A program made the position numbers and the translations under genes. The notes beneath the pieces are model-generated. The model was not told the DNA's origin, did not search any database, and worked only from the letters and a program-made list of their open reading frames with translations. From JBOFOR01 sp051654865 (GTDB lineage Bacteria; Bacillota; Clostridia; Peptostreptococcales; Peptostreptococcaceae): 30,049 bases of DNA. The stretch lies in contig JBOFYV010000096.1 in the NCBI GenBank assembly GCA_051654865.1, forward strand, positions 1 through 30,049. The letters are read 5' to 3'. Shown in pieces: positions 1-7,786 of the stretch; position 1 is the stretch's first letter, and every line of letters starts with the position of its first letter.

Positions 1-277
1 ATTAGTATTAGCAGATGAACCAACAGGAGCATTAGACTCAAAATCATCTAGACTACTACTTGAAAGATTTGAAATGTTAAATATAGATTTAAAAACAACG
101 ATACTTATGGTTACACATGATGCATTTACAGCAAGCTATGCTCATAGAATCTTATTTATAAAAGACGGAAAAATATTTACAGAATTAGTAAGAGGAAATG
201 ATAGCAGAAAAGAATTCTTTAGTAGAATAATGGAAGTGGTAACTCTACTTGGAGGTGACGACAACGATGTATTCTAA
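1..277 (+). CDS. ABC transporter ATP-binding protein, C-terminal part (BceA-like)
   Basis: This is the 3' end of an ABC ATPase that begins before the window; the open frame runs from base 2. The visible part starts with the Walker B strand and D-loop (LVLADEPTGALDSKSS), then the H-loop (MVTHD). The Walker A and signature regions are off-window. It overlaps the next gene, a FtsX-type permease, by 11 bases. This is the layout of BceA/BceB-type exporters that sense and resist cell-wall-active peptides. The cytoplasmic ATPase would power the permease. The two-component system that usually accompanies this family is not in view and could lie upstream. The ABC class is certain; the BceA subfamily is inferred from the partner. 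Confidence 0.9.
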   Translation, partial: LVLADEPTGALDSKSSRLLLERFEMLNIDLKTTILMVTHDAFTASYAHRILFIKDGKIFTELVRGNDSRKEFFSRIMEVVTLLGGDDNDVF

Positions 278-2282
278 GATAGCACTTGGTAATGTAAAAA
301 AAAGTTTTAAAGACTATAGTATATACTTCTTAACATTAACATTAGCAGTTTGTGTGTTTTATAGTTTCAACTCTATAGAATCTCAGAGAGCAGTTTTAGA
401 AATGAGTGAAAGTGACTCTAGAAATTTAGATATGATGATGCAATTAATATCTATGATGTCAGTATTTGTAAGTTTCGTATTAGGTGGACTTATAGTATAT
501 GCTAATAATTTTCTAATCAAAAGACGTAAAAAAGAATTAGGAATTTATATGACTTTAGGTATGGGAAAAGGTAAGATATCTAGAATATTAGTAATAGAAA
601 CATTAATAGTAGGAATAATATCGCTAATAAGTGGATTACTATTAGGATTAATATTATCTCAAGGACTTTCAGTATTCACAAGTAAGTTATTTGAAGTTCC
701 TATGAATGAATATCAATTTATAATATCGCAAAGTGCAATCGGAAAAACTATATTATACTTTGGAATAATATTTATACTAGTTATGATACTTAATGCAGTG
801 ATTATATCTAGATATAAAATAATAGATTTATTAACATCAGGAAGAAAAAATGAAAGTATAAAAATAAAAAATTCTCTAGTATATGTGTTAATATTTGTAG
901 TTGCAGCATTAAGTTTAGGAGTTGCGTATAAATTAGTACTAGAAGCTGGATTAGATATGTCTAATCCAAAGTTCAAAATATCTATATTATTAGGTGTAAT
1001 AGGGACAATATTAATATTCTTTAGTTTGGCTGGATTTGGATTAAACTTAATACAAAAAAGCAAAAATGTATATTTCAAAGAGCTTAACATATTTATTCTT
1101 AGACAAATTAATAGTAAGGTAAACACAAACTTCTTATCAATGTCTGTTATTTGTTTAATGTTATTTTTAACTATGGGAATACTATCAACTGGATTAAGCT
1201 TTAAGGATGCTCTACAAAGTGGATTAGAAAATACAACTCCATTTGATTATACAGGAACAATGTATCTTTATGAAGAAGACAAAGTAAAAAGTATAGAAGA
1301 GTCTTTTAATAACATAGGATTTAAGTTTGATGATAATGAAAAATATGCATACTACTTTGAGTATAGAGTAGATGAAAATATTAAAGATATTTTTTCTAAA
1401 TATATAAAAGAAGATCAAATGAAGAAATTTAAAAAGTTTGAAAAAATGAAAACTTACACAATAAAATTATCAGAGTATAATGAAATAAGAAAATTAGATG
1501 GTAAAGAGCCAATAACTTTAGATTCTAATGAAGTGTTATTTACATCAAATATGAGTGAAGTAGTGGATATAGTAAATGAGATATTAAAATACAATGACAA
1601 GCTAAATATAGAAAATAAAGAATATGCAATAAAGAATAAGGCAGTAATAACTGATGCAATCCGTACAACAGGATTTGGCGATAATGTATATACTATAGTA
1701 GTAAATGATGATGTTTTAAAAGGTAAAAGTCCAACTACATCATACTTAAATGTAAATTATGATCCAACTAAAAAAGAAGAAACAGAGAAAAAATATGTAG
1801 ATCTATATGAAGGTTTTAAAGATAGAACATATGATTTTGATGAAGCTGGTTTCGTAATGGGATATACAAGGGACCAAGTATATGCAGAGAATAAGGGTAT
1901 GACGACAACTGTTTTATTTATAGGGATATACTTAGGAATAATATTCTTAATATCTAGTATGGCAGTATTATCATTACAACAATTATCAGAAGCGAGTGAT
2001 AGTATAGACAGATATAAATCACTAAAAAGATTAGGAGCTAATGATAGAATGATAAATAAAACTATATTCATTCAAACTGTAATATACTTTACATTACCTT
2101 TAGTACTAGCTTTTATACATTCTGTAGTTGGTATAAAAGTGGCAAATGAATTTATAACAGCATTTGGTAAACCAGATATAGGTTCATCAGCATTAATGAC
2201 ATCAGGAATATTTATAGTTATATATTTAGGATATTTCTATGCAACTTATACTGGATATAAAAACATAGTAAAAAATTCATAG
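267..2282 (+). CDS. BceB-type ABC transporter permease (FtsX family)
   Basis: A membrane permease of about 671 residues. The start is taken as ATG 267 because GGAGGT at 251-256 lies ten bases upstream; the longer frame opens at a TTG (249) that abuts this site. The N-terminus has a membrane segment, followed by a FtsX-like block of three helices (roughly residues 50-190), further helices to about 310, a soluble extracellular domain of roughly 200 residues (about 320-540), and a C-terminal three-helix FtsX block. Ten helices with one large external domain between helices VII and VIII is the BceB architecture, used for sensing and detoxifying antimicrobial peptides such as bacitracin or lantibiotics. 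The substrate cannot be read from the sequence. It overlaps the ATPase gene, implying translational coupling. A large hairpin repeat follows the stop codon. Confidence 0.88.
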   Translation: MYSKIALGNVKKSFKDYSIYFLTLTLAVCVFYSFNSIESQRAVLEMSESDSRNLDMMMQLISMMSVFVSFVLGGLIVYANNFLIKRRKKELGIYMTLGMGKGKISRILVIETLIVGIISLISGLLLGLILSQGLSVFTSKLFEVPMNEYQFIISQSAIGKTILYFGIIFILVMILNAVIISRYKIIDLLTSGRKNESIKIKNSLVYVLIFVVAALSLGVAYKLVLEAGLDMSNPKFKISILLGVIGTILIFFSLAGFGLNLIQKSKNVYFKELNIFILRQINSKVNTNFLSMSVICLMLFLTMGILSTGLSFKDALQSGLENTTPFDYTGTMYLYEEDKVKSIEESFNNIGFKFDDNEKYAYYFEYRVDENIKDIFSKYIKEDQMKKFKKFEKMKTYTIKLSEYNEIRKLDGKEPITLDSNEVLFTSNMSEVVDIVNEILKYNDKLNIENKEYAIKNKAVITDAIRTTGFGDNVYTIVVNDDVLKGKSPTTSYLNVNYDPTKKEETEKKYVDLYEGFKDRTYDFDEAGFVMGYTRDQVYAENKGMTTTVLFIGIYLGIIFLISSMAVLSLQQLSEASDSIDRYKSLKRLGANDRMINKTIFIQTVIYFTLPLVLAFIHSVVGIKVANEFITAFGKPDIGSSALMTSGIFIVIYLGYFYATYTGYKNIVKNS

Positions 2283-2330
2283 TATATAGATAAGCAATTA
2301 TTTTTAGAGTTTATCTTGTAAATGAAGCCC

Positions 2331-2407
2331 GCGAAGAAGTGTATTATATAAGCCTTCCTTCCGCCCTTTGGGAAAGTCGGTGCGGCTTATATAATACACT
2401 TTTTCGC
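2331..2407 (+). repeat. Long-hairpin repeat, copy 1
   Basis: This 77-nt imperfect inverted repeat has arms of 24 nt: GCGAAGAAGTGTATTATATA plus AGCC on the left, closed by the complementary arm ending TTTTTCGC at 2407, with one G-T pair. The 29-nt loop is far more GC-rich than the surroundings and contains CCTTCC, CCCTTTGGG and GTCGGTGC. A very similar copy lies at 17481-17557 and a diverged inverted one at 23496-23568. The flank TGTAAATGAAGCCC just upstream is also shared (TGTAGATAAATCCC at copy 2). It sits between the convergent ends of the BceB gene and the small minus-strand ORF. It could terminate transcription from both sides, be a non-autonomous mobile element, or encode a structured RNA. 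Confidence 0.85.
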
Positions 2408-2467
2408 TCAAGAGATATACTTAGTTAATTATAAATATACTAATAAAATATATTATTTTATCAAATA

Positions 2468-2521
2468 TTAAAAGTAGCAATATACAAAAATTATTTAATG
2501 TATGTATATTGCTACTTTTAA
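2468..2521. terminator. Perfect 19-bp inverted repeat, likely bidirectional terminator
   Basis: The arms TTAAAAGTAGCAATATACA (2468-2486) and TGTATATTGCTACTTTTAA (2503-2521) are exact complements around a 16-base AT-rich loop. A short T-run ends the right arm. It lies between the convergent BceB gene and the minus-strand ORF at 2554-2742. It could stop transcripts from either side, although the T-tract is weak. Confidence 0.55.
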
Positions 2522-2553
2522 TTCGTATTATATTAATATTGCTACCTATAAAT

Positions 2554-2742
2554 CTATATCTGCTTATTTAACTTTTTTATAATATATTTTATAAAATATG
2601 TTATTTTCAAAATTATATACTTTATCATAAGTAAAATCGAGTAAATAGCCCCCAATATACACAATGTAAACCATATGTTACCTAACCATGAACCATCTAG
2701 ATTATACATCATTTCTGTTTTGTTAAAATTAAGAAATTCCAT
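2554..2742 (-). CDS. Small membrane protein, unknown function
   Basis: A 62-residue predicted protein that I do not recognise. Residues 1-20 are polar with a DGSWLG stretch. One or two hydrophobic segments follow (about 20-58), then a Lys-rich end (KKLNKQI), giving a positive-inside tail. On the minus strand, AGGGGG precedes the ATG by about 12 bases, which is a slightly long spacing. A perfect hairpin lies just beyond its stop. The aromatic and charged pattern reads better than a random AT-rich frame, but no homologue can be named. An overlapping plus-strand frame (2675-2896) looks like a shadow. Confidence 0.45.
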   Translation of the reverse strand: MEFLNFNKTEMMYNLDGSWLGNIWFTLCILGAIYSILLMIKYIILKITYFIKYIIKKLNKQI

Positions 2743-2947
2743 AAATGAATATATCCCCCTATATTTATATACAATTACTAACCTTTTATATTTTCAATTT
2801 AATCTCCCTTATAAATTCTTAATTATCTATATGGTATCAAATCTATTTCTATTTAGCACTATTAATATATTGTTAAGTGAAATTCAAAAAAATTGAGAGA
2901 TTTAAAAATAACCATACGTAGTATATAGTAGAACATGGAGGTCATAT

Positions 2948-3490
2948 ATGGAAAAAAGAATGATAAAGAAAATACGTAAAAAAGATCCCAAAGGACTTGA
3001 TTATATAATAGATACATATAGCAAAAAAGTGTATTTCTTAGTACATAAAATCATAGGATATTTTGGAAAAGAAGAAGTAGAAGAGTGTGTAAGTGATGTG
3101 TTTTATAGAATATGGGAGAGTATAGAAGAGTTCGATGAGAGAAAGGGTGATTTTAGTTCATTTATATTTATGAAAACAAAGTACTTAGCCTTAGACTATA
3201 AAAGAAGATTAGAGAAAAAAGAAATTCAAAAAGTAGAGCTAAACGAGGATTTTTCTAGTAAAGAAACTACAGAACACACAGTACTAGACAAAGAAAACAG
3301 TGAAGAAATTATAAAAATTATAAATGACTTTAAAGAACCAGATAAAACATATTTTTACCTTAGGTATTTTATGTACTACAAAATAGATGAAATAGCAGAT
3401 AAGTACAAAATCACTAGAGCATCGGTAGAAAACAGATTATACAGATGTAGACTAATAATAAAAGAGTTTTTAGAAGGGAGGTACAACTAA
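2948..3490 (+). CDS. ECF-type RNA polymerase sigma factor
   Basis: A 180-residue sigma-70 family protein with only the two ECF domains. Region 2 spans about residues 8-85 (DPKGLDYIIDTYSKKVY, then ECVSDVFYRIWESIEEFD, then the promoter-melting segment TKYLALDYKRRLEKK). A linker follows, then region 4 (about 115-175), which has the helix-turn-helix KIDEIADKYKITRASVENRLYRCR. GGAGGT sits eight bases before the ATG. The next gene, a single-pass membrane protein of the DUF4179 type, starts one base after the stop and would be the cognate anti-sigma factor. The pair would form a transmembrane signalling unit for envelope stress. The inducing signal and target genes are unknown. A related sigma gene lacking region 4 occurs at 22958-23407. 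Confidence 0.92.
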   Translation: MEKRMIKKIRKKDPKGLDYIIDTYSKKVYFLVHKIIGYFGKEEVEECVSDVFYRIWESIEEFDERKGDFSSFIFMKTKYLALDYKRRLEKKEIQKVELNEDFSSKETTEHTVLDKENSEEIIKIINDFKEPDKTYFYLRYFMYYKIDEIADKYKITRASVENRLYRCRLIIKEFLEGRYN

Positions 3491-3491
3491 T

Positions 3492-4910
3492 ATGAAAGAT
3501 AAATATACATACGATTTAATAGAAGGGATAAATGGTTTAGAAAATCTAGACATAGACTTTGATAAATTAATAAGTGAAGAAGAATTAGAAAATGTAGAAG
3601 TAGATACTAAAAAAATAAAAAACAAAACTTATGAGAAGATAGGTAAATCTAAAATCAATAAATACAAATATAAGAAATTAGTTAATATAGCAGCTTCAAT
3701 AGCAATAATAGCATTAATAGGAACACCAGTAGCACTAGCATTTGTAAATCAATTATACAAATATGACAAGACAAGTGGAAGAATTATCAAAAGTGAAGTA
3801 CCTCTATACATTCTAAAAGATCCAATAACAAAAAAAGTAGGAGATGGAGAAATAAGCATAACAAGTTTTGTAGTAAATCCATCTGAGGGTAGTGTAGAAG
3901 TAAATGAGGAATCTAAAAACATAAGAGGATTTGACTATTATAAAAGAGATATACGAGTAGACGGACAAAACATCACAGATACAACCTTTGATGATATAGG
4001 AAGCAGTAGTTGGTCAAGTAATACTGGAACATATTTTGAATATAAAGAGGGGAATAAATTTGAGTATGTAGTAAGCTTAATGGGTACTAATAAAAAAATT
4101 ACTGAAATCAAGTTTGATATAGAACTAGAAAAAGCTTCTTCAGTAGAAGAGTATAATAAAGATATATCTAAAGACACAAATAATAATGTAGTAATAAGTG
4201 CTATTACAAAAGAAGAAGATAACACCATACAAGCAGAACTTATGGCAATACCTAATGTAGAAAAATTTGACTTTACAGTAGATACATATGGAAACCATAT
4301 AAATACAGGTAAAGGAAGTGGAATATATCTAGTAGATGCAAATGGTAAAAAGGTAGAAGGTAGTTATATAGAAAATGACAATAAAAATAATGTTTTTAAT
4401 TTTGATATAACCAATATGAAAAAACCATATACAATAGAAATAAATCAAATACAAGTAAGTACAGATAAAGAAAATGTAAAAGGTAAAAATATTAAATTTC
4501 CAAAGTTAAAACTTAATGAAGCAAAAGAGTATAACAGAACAATAGATCTAGAGGATAAAAATAATATACTAACTAAAGAAAGTCACAATATGCTTATAAA
4601 GAAAATAGAAAGAAAAAACATAAATAACATAGACACATATATACTACATGTAGATTATCCTGATAATAAAAATGCTAATAAAAAGCTACAATATATAAAC
4701 TCGATGCAATATGAAAATTGGATAGGGATAACATCTTTTAATTATAGTAGTTGCTCACAAGATGCGCTAAAAAATGAAACTAGTGCAGTATTAAAATATG
4801 ATCTACAAGAAATAAATAATAAAACAAAAGAGAAACCTCAAGGTCTAAAAATTAATATATCACCAGACACTTATATAGTACAAGGAAAATGGAAAATAAA
4901 TATAAATTAA
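3492..4910 (+). CDS. DUF4179-type transmembrane anti-sigma factor
   Basis: A 472-residue protein. Its N-terminal 60 residues are cytoplasmic and acidic, followed by Lys-rich KSKINKYKYKK. A single membrane helix runs from about 70 to 92 (VNIAASIAIIALIGTPVALAF). A large extracellular region of about 380 residues follows, beginning with the DUF4179-like stretch after the helix (SITSFVVNPSEGSVEV). A strong GGGAGGT site overlaps the end of the sigma gene. Known DUF4179 proteins are encoded immediately after ECF sigma genes and are taken to bind the sigma factor with the N-terminal domain until a signal is received outside. No protease site or ligand can be assigned. The family call rests on architecture and position. 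Confidence 0.82.
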   Translation: MKDKYTYDLIEGINGLENLDIDFDKLISEEELENVEVDTKKIKNKTYEKIGKSKINKYKYKKLVNIAASIAIIALIGTPVALAFVNQLYKYDKTSGRIIKSEVPLYILKDPITKKVGDGEISITSFVVNPSEGSVEVNEESKNIRGFDYYKRDIRVDGQNITDTTFDDIGSSSWSSNTGTYFEYKEGNKFEYVVSLMGTNKKITEIKFDIELEKASSVEEYNKDISKDTNNNVVISAITKEEDNTIQAELMAIPNVEKFDFTVDTYGNHINTGKGSGIYLVDANGKKVEGSYIENDNKNNVFNFDITNMKKPYTIEINQIQVSTDKENVKGKNIKFPKLKLNEAKEYNRTIDLEDKNNILTKESHNMLIKKIERKNINNIDTYILHVDYPDNKNANKKLQYINSMQYENWIGITSFNYSSCSQDALKNETSAVLKYDLQEINNKTKEKPQGLKINISPDTYIVQGKWKININ

Positions 4911-4955
4911 TAATATTAAATATGTGCAAATTAAAGATATAAAGGAGTGATTAAA

Positions 4956-5435
4956 ATGGAATTTTATGATTTTAAGGCAACAAAAATGAATGGTAAAGAA
5001 GTGAGTATGTCAGACTACAAAGGAAAAATACTAATAGTAGTAAATACAGCAAGTAAATGTGGATTGACTCCTCAGTTTGAACAATTAGAAGAAGTATACC
5101 AAGAGTATAAGGATAAAGGTGTTGAAATATTAGGATTCCCATGTAATCAGTTTGCAAATCAAGACTCTGGTACAAATGAAGAAATAAACCAGTTTTGCAA
5201 ATTAAACTATGGTGTGAGTTTTGATATGTTTGAAAAAATAGATGTAAAAGGAGAAAATACACACCCGATTTATAAGTACTTAAAAAGTGAAGCTAAGGGT
5301 TTATTAAGTAAAGAAATAAAATGGAATTTCACAAAGTTTTTAATTGATAGAGATGGTAATGTAGTAAAAAGATACGCATCAACAGTATCACCATTAAAAA
5401 TCAAAAGTGATATAGATAGTTTGTTAAATAAATAA
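4956..5435 (+). CDS. Glutathione peroxidase family (cysteine type, thioredoxin-fold peroxidase)
   Basis: A 159-residue cytoplasmic peroxidase. The start is ATG 4956 with AAAGGAG eight bases upstream; a GTG at 4947 overlaps that site and is rejected. The family motif NTASKCGLTPQ carries the peroxidatic Cys35. GFPCNQF supplies Gln69, and WNFTKFLIDRDG supplies Trp123 and Asn124, completing the Cys-Gln-Trp-Asn tetrad. It has Cys in place of selenocysteine, so it probably reduces lipid or hydrogen peroxides using thioredoxin rather than glutathione, as is usual for bacterial members. Further cysteines (63, 81) are candidates for the resolving Cys. It begins 45 bases after the anti-sigma gene and may be co-transcribed with it. 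A terminator follows. Confidence 0.93.
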   Translation: MEFYDFKATKMNGKEVSMSDYKGKILIVVNTASKCGLTPQFEQLEEVYQEYKDKGVEILGFPCNQFANQDSGTNEEINQFCKLNYGVSFDMFEKIDVKGENTHPIYKYLKSEAKGLLSKEIKWNFTKFLIDRDGNVVKRYASTVSPLKIKSDIDSLLNK

Positions 5436-5462
5436 AATAATTAAAATATAAATTTGAACTTT

Positions 5463-5495
5463 AAGGGTTACATAATAAAATGTAGCCCTATTTTT
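5463..5495 (+). terminator. Intrinsic terminator after glutathione peroxidase
   Basis: The stem AGGGTTACAT (5464-5473) pairs with ATGTAGCCCT (5480-5489), with one G-U pair, and is followed by TATTTTTATG. Confidence 0.8.
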
Positions 5496-5558
5496 ATGTG
5501 ATAATATATTTAATAAAAGACAAAATGGAAAAATAATGCATAATTACGAATAATATTA

Positions 5559-5588
5559 TTGACTTATTAAATAAAGTTCGTTTATACT
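5559..5588 (+). promoter_or_regulatory. Sigma-A promoter with a PurBox-like site in the spacer
   Basis: TTGACT (5559-5564) and TATACT (5583-5588) are separated by 18 bases. Inside the spacer is AAAGTTCGTTTAT (5573-5585), whose reverse complement ATAAACGAACTTT resembles the CGAAC core of PurR boxes known from Bacillus and relatives. It would drive the nucleosidase lipoprotein gene with a leader of about 100 bases. Confidence 0.65.
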
Positions 5589-5645
5589 AAGACTTGTCAG
5601 TTGAAAAAAGTTTGTTTGATATCATTGTTTTGATTATTGTAAAAA

Positions 5646-5660
5646 AAAACGAACATTCAA
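5646..5660 (+). promoter_or_regulatory. Second PurBox-like motif (ACGAACATTC)
   Basis: ACGAACATTC at 5649-5658, preceded by a run of A, lies in the leader of the nucleosidase lipoprotein gene in opposite orientation to the site in its promoter. The identical ten bases occur at 25523-25532 on the minus strand in the promoter of the BMP lipoprotein gene. Two inverted CGAAC boxes are the usual PurR arrangement, although the spacing here (about 70 bases) is longer than in Bacillus. Confidence 0.5.
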
Positions 5661-5694
5661 ACATACGATATAGGTTATTGGAGGAGATTTTATT

Positions 5695-6555
5695 ATGATT
5701 AAGAGAAAAAAGGTTTTATTATCAGCATTATGTGCAGTGTTATCTATAGGTATGTTATCTGGGTGTGAAAAAGCTACAGTTGATGCATCTAATACAAATA
5801 AAGAGTTACAGCCAATTATAATTCAAGGAGCTATGGATGTGGAAACTGAAAAGTTTGCTGCAAACCTTGATAATATGGAGGAAGTAACTATTTCAGGATG
5901 GGATTTCTACAAAGGTACTATAAATGATTACCCTGTAGTTGTTTCAAGAACGGAAATAGGAATGACTAATGCAGCTGTTGCTACTACTTTAGGTATTGAA
6001 AACTTTAATCCAGTTGCGATTATAAATCAAGGTACTGCAGGTGGTCATGATCCTGATTTACACCAATTTGATATTGTTTTAGGTAAAAATGTAGTTAATT
6101 TCGGAGCATATAAAACTGATTTTAAGGATAAAGGTGAAGGTATTGAGCCAAAGACTTGGAAACCTATGACTTTAGGTGTTCCTGTAGATGGTGAAATAGT
6201 GGAGCATTCATCATTTGAAGGAGACAAGACACTTTTAGAAGCAGCTAATAGTGTTAAAGATAAATATAAAAGCGGTAAAGTAGTAGAAGGAACTATAGGT
6301 TCTGCTGATGAGTGGAATAAGGAAATAGATAGAATATTATGGCTAAACGAAACATTTGGTACTTCTGCAGAAGAAATGGAAACAGCTTCATCAGCACAGG
6401 TTGCTAAGGCTTATGGTGTTCCATTCTTAGGAATTAGAGTTCTTTCAAATAATGAAGTACATAAGGAAGAGTATAATAGAAACACTGGTGAGAATTGTCA
6501 AGAATACGTAATGGAAGTTGTTAAAACATATATAGATAATTATTTAAAAAAATAA
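5695..6555 (+). CDS. MTA/SAH nucleosidase-family lipoprotein (surface-exposed)
   Basis: A 286-residue protein with a Lys-rich signal peptide and lipobox LSGC (Cys24), so it is anchored outside the membrane. Residues 40-285 form a nucleoside phosphorylase/nucleosidase (NP-I) domain. QGAMDVE (44-50) aligns with the GAMEEE segment of cytosolic MTA/SAH nucleosidase, placing Glu50 at the catalytic Glu12. INQGTAGG (110-117) is the ribose-binding loop, and EEMET (226-230) supplies Glu229 for the ribose hydroxyls. The catalytic Asp of the family (Asp197 in E. coli, in an ISD motif) is Asn252 here (RVLSNNE). A cleaved purine nucleoside outside the cell would feed uptake systems such as the BMP lipoprotein at 24433. 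The Asn may change base preference or lower activity. The family call is firm; the substrate is uncertain. Confidence 0.85.
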   Translation: MIKRKKVLLSALCAVLSIGMLSGCEKATVDASNTNKELQPIIIQGAMDVETEKFAANLDNMEEVTISGWDFYKGTINDYPVVVSRTEIGMTNAAVATTLGIENFNPVAIINQGTAGGHDPDLHQFDIVLGKNVVNFGAYKTDFKDKGEGIEPKTWKPMTLGVPVDGEIVEHSSFEGDKTLLEAANSVKDKYKSGKVVEGTIGSADEWNKEIDRILWLNETFGTSAEEMETASSAQVAKAYGVPFLGIRVLSNNEVHKEEYNRNTGENCQEYVMEVVKTYIDNYLKK

Positions 6556-6561
6556 GTTGAT

Positions 6562-6600
6562 AAAAAACTGACTCTTATACCACATAAGAGTCAGTTTTTT
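6562..6600 (+). terminator. Intrinsic terminator after the nucleosidase lipoprotein gene
   Basis: A 17-bp stem (AAAAAACTGACTCTTAT at 6562-6578 and its exact complement at 6584-6600) encloses a five-base loop and ends in six T. This is a strong, classical terminator. Confidence 0.9.
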
Positions 6601-6654
6601 ATGTATGGAGCTGTATGATTAATGTAATCATTAAGCGAATATTTACAAAACTAG

Positions 6655-6682
6655 TTGACTAATTGAGAATTGATGTTATAAT
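6655..6682 (+). promoter_or_regulatory. Sigma-A promoter of the siderophore operon
   Basis: TTGACT (6655-6660), a 16-base spacer and TATAAT (6677-6682) lie upstream of the Fur operator and about 85 bases before the ATG of the binding-protein gene. Confidence 0.75.
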
Positions 6683-6704
6683 AAAAATACAAATCAAATG
6701 AAAC

Positions 6705-6736
6705 TAATTATCATTAATATAAAATAATGATAATTA
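6705..6736. promoter_or_regulatory. Fur operator (double box)
   Basis: TAATTATCATTA (6705-6716) and TAATGATAATTA (6725-6736) are exact inverted repeats separated by eight bases. Each carries the TATCATT/AATGATA core of the Fur consensus. The pair lies just downstream of the -10 element, where a bound iron-loaded repressor would block transcription of the siderophore uptake operon. Confidence 0.85.
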
Positions 6737-6766
6737 TTAAAAATAAAGTATGCGTGGAGGAATATT

Positions 6767-7708
6767 ATGAAAAAGTTAAAGATATTAGCAATTTTAGGAT
6801 TAACAATTGCTACATTTGGATTAGTTGGATGCTCATCAAATAGTAGTGATAGTGATAAAAATACAAAAGTAGAAACAAGAATAGTAGAAACATCAAAAGG
6901 TGAAGTTGAAATACCTGCTGAACCTAAAAAAATAGTTGATATATCTGGAAATAGTGAAGAGTTACTATTACTTGGATACACTCCAGTAGGTACAGCAAAT
7001 GTAGATTCATATCAAACAGATTCAGTACCATCTTATATAGAAGATAAACTAGGAAATTCTAAAGTAGTAGGTCATTCTATGATGGATACTATGGACATAG
7101 AAGCTATACTTTCTTTAGAGCCAGATTTAATAATAATGGCACCAAGACAAGAAAAAATATACGATCAATTAAAAGAAATAGCTCCAGTAGTTATGGTAGA
7201 AGATGAGTACAATGACTGGGAAGCTAAACTTATAGATATAGCAGAGATATTTGAAAAAGAAGATGAAGCAAAAACATGGTTAAATAGCTACTATGAAAAA
7301 GCTAAAAAAATAGGTGATGAAATAAATGCAGCTAATGGAGATAAATCATATGTTACAGTATTAGCATCATCAGGACAATTTATGGTATTTACTGAAGCAG
7401 GATTAGGAACAGTATTAAGAGATGATATGGGACTTAAGCAACCAGCTAATATGCCAAAGCAAGATAGTATAACATTACCTACTGTTACTATGGAAGGTTT
7501 AACAGAAATAGATGCTGACCATATAATTGTAATCGGAACAGAGTCAGATAAAGCAGATTTAGAAAATAGCTCAGTATGGAAAGAAATAAGAGCTGTTAAA
7601 GAAGGAAATGCAACTATATTAGATGCTAGTCCATATTTTAACCAACCATACAATCCAATAGGAAGAGAATTAATATTAGAAACAATTAAGGACGAACTTA
7701 CAAAATAA
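6767..7708 (+). CDS. Siderophore-binding lipoprotein of an iron ABC transporter
   Basis: A 313-residue substrate-binding protein. The signal peptide ends in lipobox LVGC, with Cys22 as the lipidated residue, followed by a Ser-rich linker. The mature part has the two-lobed type III (FeuA/FhuD-like) pattern: VETSKGEVEIPAEPKKIVDI at the start of the first lobe, GYTPVG, then LEPDLIIMAPRQ, a long connecting helix (roughly 160-190), and a second lobe ending IGRELILETI. It captures ferric siderophore outside the membrane and delivers it to the permeases encoded next. The Fur operator upstream supports iron control. The chelator is not predictable; the family includes hydroxamate and catecholate binders. 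The gene starts with GGAGG about eight bases before the ATG. Confidence 0.93.
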   Translation: MKKLKILAILGLTIATFGLVGCSSNSSDSDKNTKVETRIVETSKGEVEIPAEPKKIVDISGNSEELLLLGYTPVGTANVDSYQTDSVPSYIEDKLGNSKVVGHSMMDTMDIEAILSLEPDLIIMAPRQEKIYDQLKEIAPVVMVEDEYNDWEAKLIDIAEIFEKEDEAKTWLNSYYEKAKKIGDEINAANGDKSYVTVLASSGQFMVFTEAGLGTVLRDDMGLKQPANMPKQDSITLPTVTMEGLTEIDADHIIVIGTESDKADLENSSVWKEIRAVKEGNATILDASPYFNQPYNPIGRELILETIKDELTK

Positions 7709-7719
7709 TTTAGATATAG

Positions 7720-7758
7720 ATAGTAGGTGAAGAAAGTATATACTTTTGCACCTACTAT
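7720..7758 (+). other. Intra-operon stem-loop between binding protein and permease genes
   Basis: ATAGTAGGTG (7720-7729) pairs with CACCTACTAT (7749-7758), and the interior AAAGTATATACTTT is itself self-complementary. There is only a short T-run after it. Such hairpins 3' of binding-protein genes commonly protect the upstream message or partly terminate, giving more binding protein than permease. Confidence 0.6.
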
Positions 7759-7786
7759 TTACGTTTATAGACTAAATGGAGGAGAT

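Noticed and set aside
713..1126. 137-codon minus-strand frame inside the BceB permease gene
   Set aside because: It is wholly antisense to a well-supported gene, has low-complexity hydrophobic composition and no ribosome binding site.
2331..2407. Hairpin repeat as part of a CRISPR array or tRNA-like element
   Set aside because: The copies are thousands of bases apart, there are no regular spacers, and the fold is one long stem without a cloverleaf.
2675..2896. 73-codon plus-strand frame before the ECF sigma gene
   Set aside because: It overlaps the better small minus-strand frame, has no ribosome binding site and a composition typical of AT-rich non-coding DNA.
5590..5694. Possible purine or SAM-type riboswitch in the leader of the nucleosidase lipoprotein gene
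   Set aside because: The conserved cores of purine and SAM/SAH riboswitches were not found; the leader shows only AT-rich sequence and the CGAAC motif.
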